Positions 62,956 to 64,000 of a DNA stretch of 64,000 nucleotides are shown piece after piece; the stretch's first letter is position 1, and every line of letters starts with the position of its first letter. Position numbers and translations under genes: made by a program. The notes under the pieces are model-generated. The model did not search any database. It saw only the letters and a list, made by a program, of their open reading frames with translations, and was not told the origin of the DNA. The DNA lies in contig WGNC01000018.1 of the NCBI GenBank assembly GCA_016124745.1, positions 124,001 to 188,000 on the forward strand, in the 5' to 3' direction. This DNA comes from Thiobacillus sp. GTDB lineage: Bacteria; Pseudomonadota; Gammaproteobacteria; Burkholderiales; Thiobacillaceae.

Positions 62956-63119
62956 TGCTTGTCTCCTTGTTTGCCTGGCGTGTCGTCTTCGATGAAGGGC
63001 AACTGTCCGTCTTCTTCAAAACGTTTCTTGTTGCCCTTGCTGTAGGCCCACCAGACGATGCCGATGAACACTACGACGAAGACGGCTGTAACGATGCCGC
63101 TGATGGTTCCGCTATCCAT
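62952..63119 (-). CDS. ccoQ: Cytochrome cbb3 oxidase small subunit CcoQ
   Basis: This short gene is missing from the ORF track. It encodes a 55-residue protein, MDSGTISGIVTAVFVVVFIG, then IVWWAYSKGNKKRFEEDGQL and an acidic end. One membrane helix followed by the WAYSKGNKKRFEED pattern is typical of CcoQ/FixQ, which stabilises the oxidase complex. It lies between ccoO and ccoP, 8 bases after ccoO, and overlaps ccoP by four bases. Confidence 0.93.
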   Translation of the reverse strand: MDSGTISGIVTAVFVVVFIGIVWWAYSKGNKKRFEEDGQLPFIEDDTPGKQGDKQ

Positions 63120-63127
63120 TTGGCAGT

Positions 63128-63733
63128 TCAGTTCTTCGGGGCGTGGGTGCCCAGTACCTGCAGGTAGGCGATGACCGCGTCCATCTCGGTCTTGCCTTCC
63201 AGCGCGGCAGGCGCCTCGGCGATTTCCTGCTCGGTGTAGCCGGTGCCAACCCAGTTCAGCGAACGCATTTTCTGCTGGATCGAGGGGTCATTCAGCGGAC
63301 GATCGAGCCAGGAGTAAGCGGGCATGTTGGATTCCGGTACCACATCGCGCGGATTCATCAGATGTGCGTAGTGCCAGGCATCGGAATAGCGGCCACCGAC
63401 GCGCTGCAGATCGGGACCGGTGCGCTTGGAACCCCACAGGAAGGGGCGGTCGTAGATGTATTCGCCTGCCACCGAGTAGTGGCCGTAACGTTCGGTCTCG
63501 GCACGGAACGGACGCACCATCTGCGAATGGCAGCCGACGCAGCCTTCGCGGATGTAGATGTCGCGACCCGACAACTGCAACGGCGTATACGGTGTCAAGC
63601 CCGCCACCGCAGTGGTGGTGGAGGTCTGGAAGAACAGCGGCACGATCTGCACCAGGCCGCCGACGCTGACGATGAGGATGGTCAGCACGATCAGCAGACC
63701 GAGGTTCTTTTCAATGCTTTCATGTGAAATCAT
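63128..63733 (-). CDS. ccoO: Cytochrome cbb3 oxidase monoheme subunit CcoO
   Basis: CcoO is a membrane-anchored c-type cytochrome subunit. The 201-residue protein has an N-terminal helix ([20 protein letters not shown]), one heme motif in [17 protein letters not shown] and the late [18 protein letters not shown] with the axial methionine. All match the family in length and order. It lies 11 bases after ccoN. Confidence 0.96.
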   Translation of the reverse strand: MISHESIEKNLGLLIVLTILIVSVGGLVQIVPLFFQTSTTTAVAGLTPYTPLQLSGRDIYIREGCVGCHSQMVRPFRAETERYGHYSVAGEYIYDRPFLWGSKRTGPDLQRVGGRYSDAWHYAHLMNPRDVVPESNMPAYSWLDRPLNDPSIQQKMRSLNWVGTGYTEQEIAEAPAALEGKTEMDAVIAYLQVLGTHAPKN

Positions 63734-63744
63734 GTTCGGTCTCC

Positions 63745-64000
63745 TTAGGCGTGGACAGCTTGCGGGATGGCGGCGTCATTCACGGCGCGTCCCTGACGTG
63801 TGGTCTGCCAGACGTTCCAGGCCATGATCAGCATGCCGAAGAAGAACAGCGAACCTCCCAGCAGGCGGATGCCCCAGAACGGATACATGTTGTTAAGCAC
63901 CTGGGCAAAGCTGTAGGTCAGCGTGCCGTCGGGATTCGCCGCGCGCCACATCAGGCCTTGTGCCACACCGGCGATCCACAGCGCGGCGATGTACAGCACG
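63745..64000 (-). CDS. ccoN: Cytochrome cbb3 oxidase catalytic subunit CcoN, C-terminal fragment
   Basis: The last 84 codons of ccoN lie at the window edge, including two membrane helices ([40 protein letters not shown]) and the end [17 protein letters not shown]. CcoN holds the heme b and heme b3-CuB oxygen-reduction site, which lies upstream of the visible part. The gene is truncated only by the window. Confidence 0.93.
   Translation of the reverse strand, partial: VLYIAALWIAGVAQGLMWRAANPDGTLTYSFAQVLNNMYPFWGIRLLGGSLFFFGMLIMAWNVWQTTRQGRAVNDAAIPQAVHA

Noticed and set aside
61375-63045. 556-aa forward ORF across ccoG and ccoP
   Set aside because: It spans two genuine reverse-strand genes and an intergenic hairpin; low-quality composition.

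Overview
The window is one continuous high-GC chromosomal segment from a betaproteobacterium. The flanking housekeeping blocks (DUF2065-hisZ-purA, rnr-rlmB, pyrG-kdsA-eno-ftsB, zipA-ligA, purL, ppc, ccoNOQPG) are of the betaproteobacterial type. The respiratory genes suggest a facultatively anaerobic, probably lithotrophic sulfur- and/or iron-oxidising lineage such as Thiobacillus- or Gallionella-like bacteria. That placement is inference. No insertion sequence, prophage or CRISPR array is visible.

Layout. 1-13 kb: housekeeping and accessory genes: end of a DUF2065 gene, a short hisZ, purA, tRNA-Leu(CAG), rnr, rlmB, a RIO kinase, a ycaO-type gene, a TPR protein, a SenB-like glycosyltransferase, an RNA methyltransferase and a GGDEF-EAL protein. 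13.5-16.6 kb: divergent ppsR and ppsA. 16.7-38.4 kb: a dense respiratory block. It holds a DNR-like Crp/Fnr regulator, napDAGHB, a decaheme cytochrome/outer-membrane porin pair of the MtrAB/MtoAB/PioAB type, a DUF302 protein, fccAB, an octaheme nitrite reductase (onr), and ccmABCDEFGHI. 38.5-47 kb: pyrG, kdsA, eno, ftsB, zipA, ligA, galU. 46.9-59.4 kb: a TetR/NTF2 divergent pair with two palindromic operators, nnrDE, a DUF3330 protein, purL, ppc, a membrane protein, hemN and a glycine-zipper lipoprotein. 59.4-64 kb: the reverse-strand cbb3 oxidase cluster ccoNOQP-ccoG-fixH with small membrane genes; ccoN runs off the end.

How the genes fit together. Nap would reduce nitrate to nitrite in the periplasm, fed by quinol through NapGH. 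The octaheme enzyme has a CxxCK heme at position 4, an NrfA-like catalytic core and the Tyr-x-Cys motif of the Thioalkalivibrio enzyme, so it should reduce nitrite to ammonium. FccAB would bring electrons from sulfide, and the decaheme/porin conduit could bring electrons from outside the cell (Fe(II), minerals or a partner). The ccm genes beside them mature all these cytochromes. Near-perfect TTGAY-N4-ATCAA anaeroboxes lie before napD, before the decaheme gene and before fccA, and the DNR-like regulator diverges from napD. Together this reads as a nitrate/NO-controlled module for lithotrophic nitrate ammonification with an extracellular electron route. This is the main candidate for an undescribed system. 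The individual families are known; the combination and its wiring are inferred from sequence.
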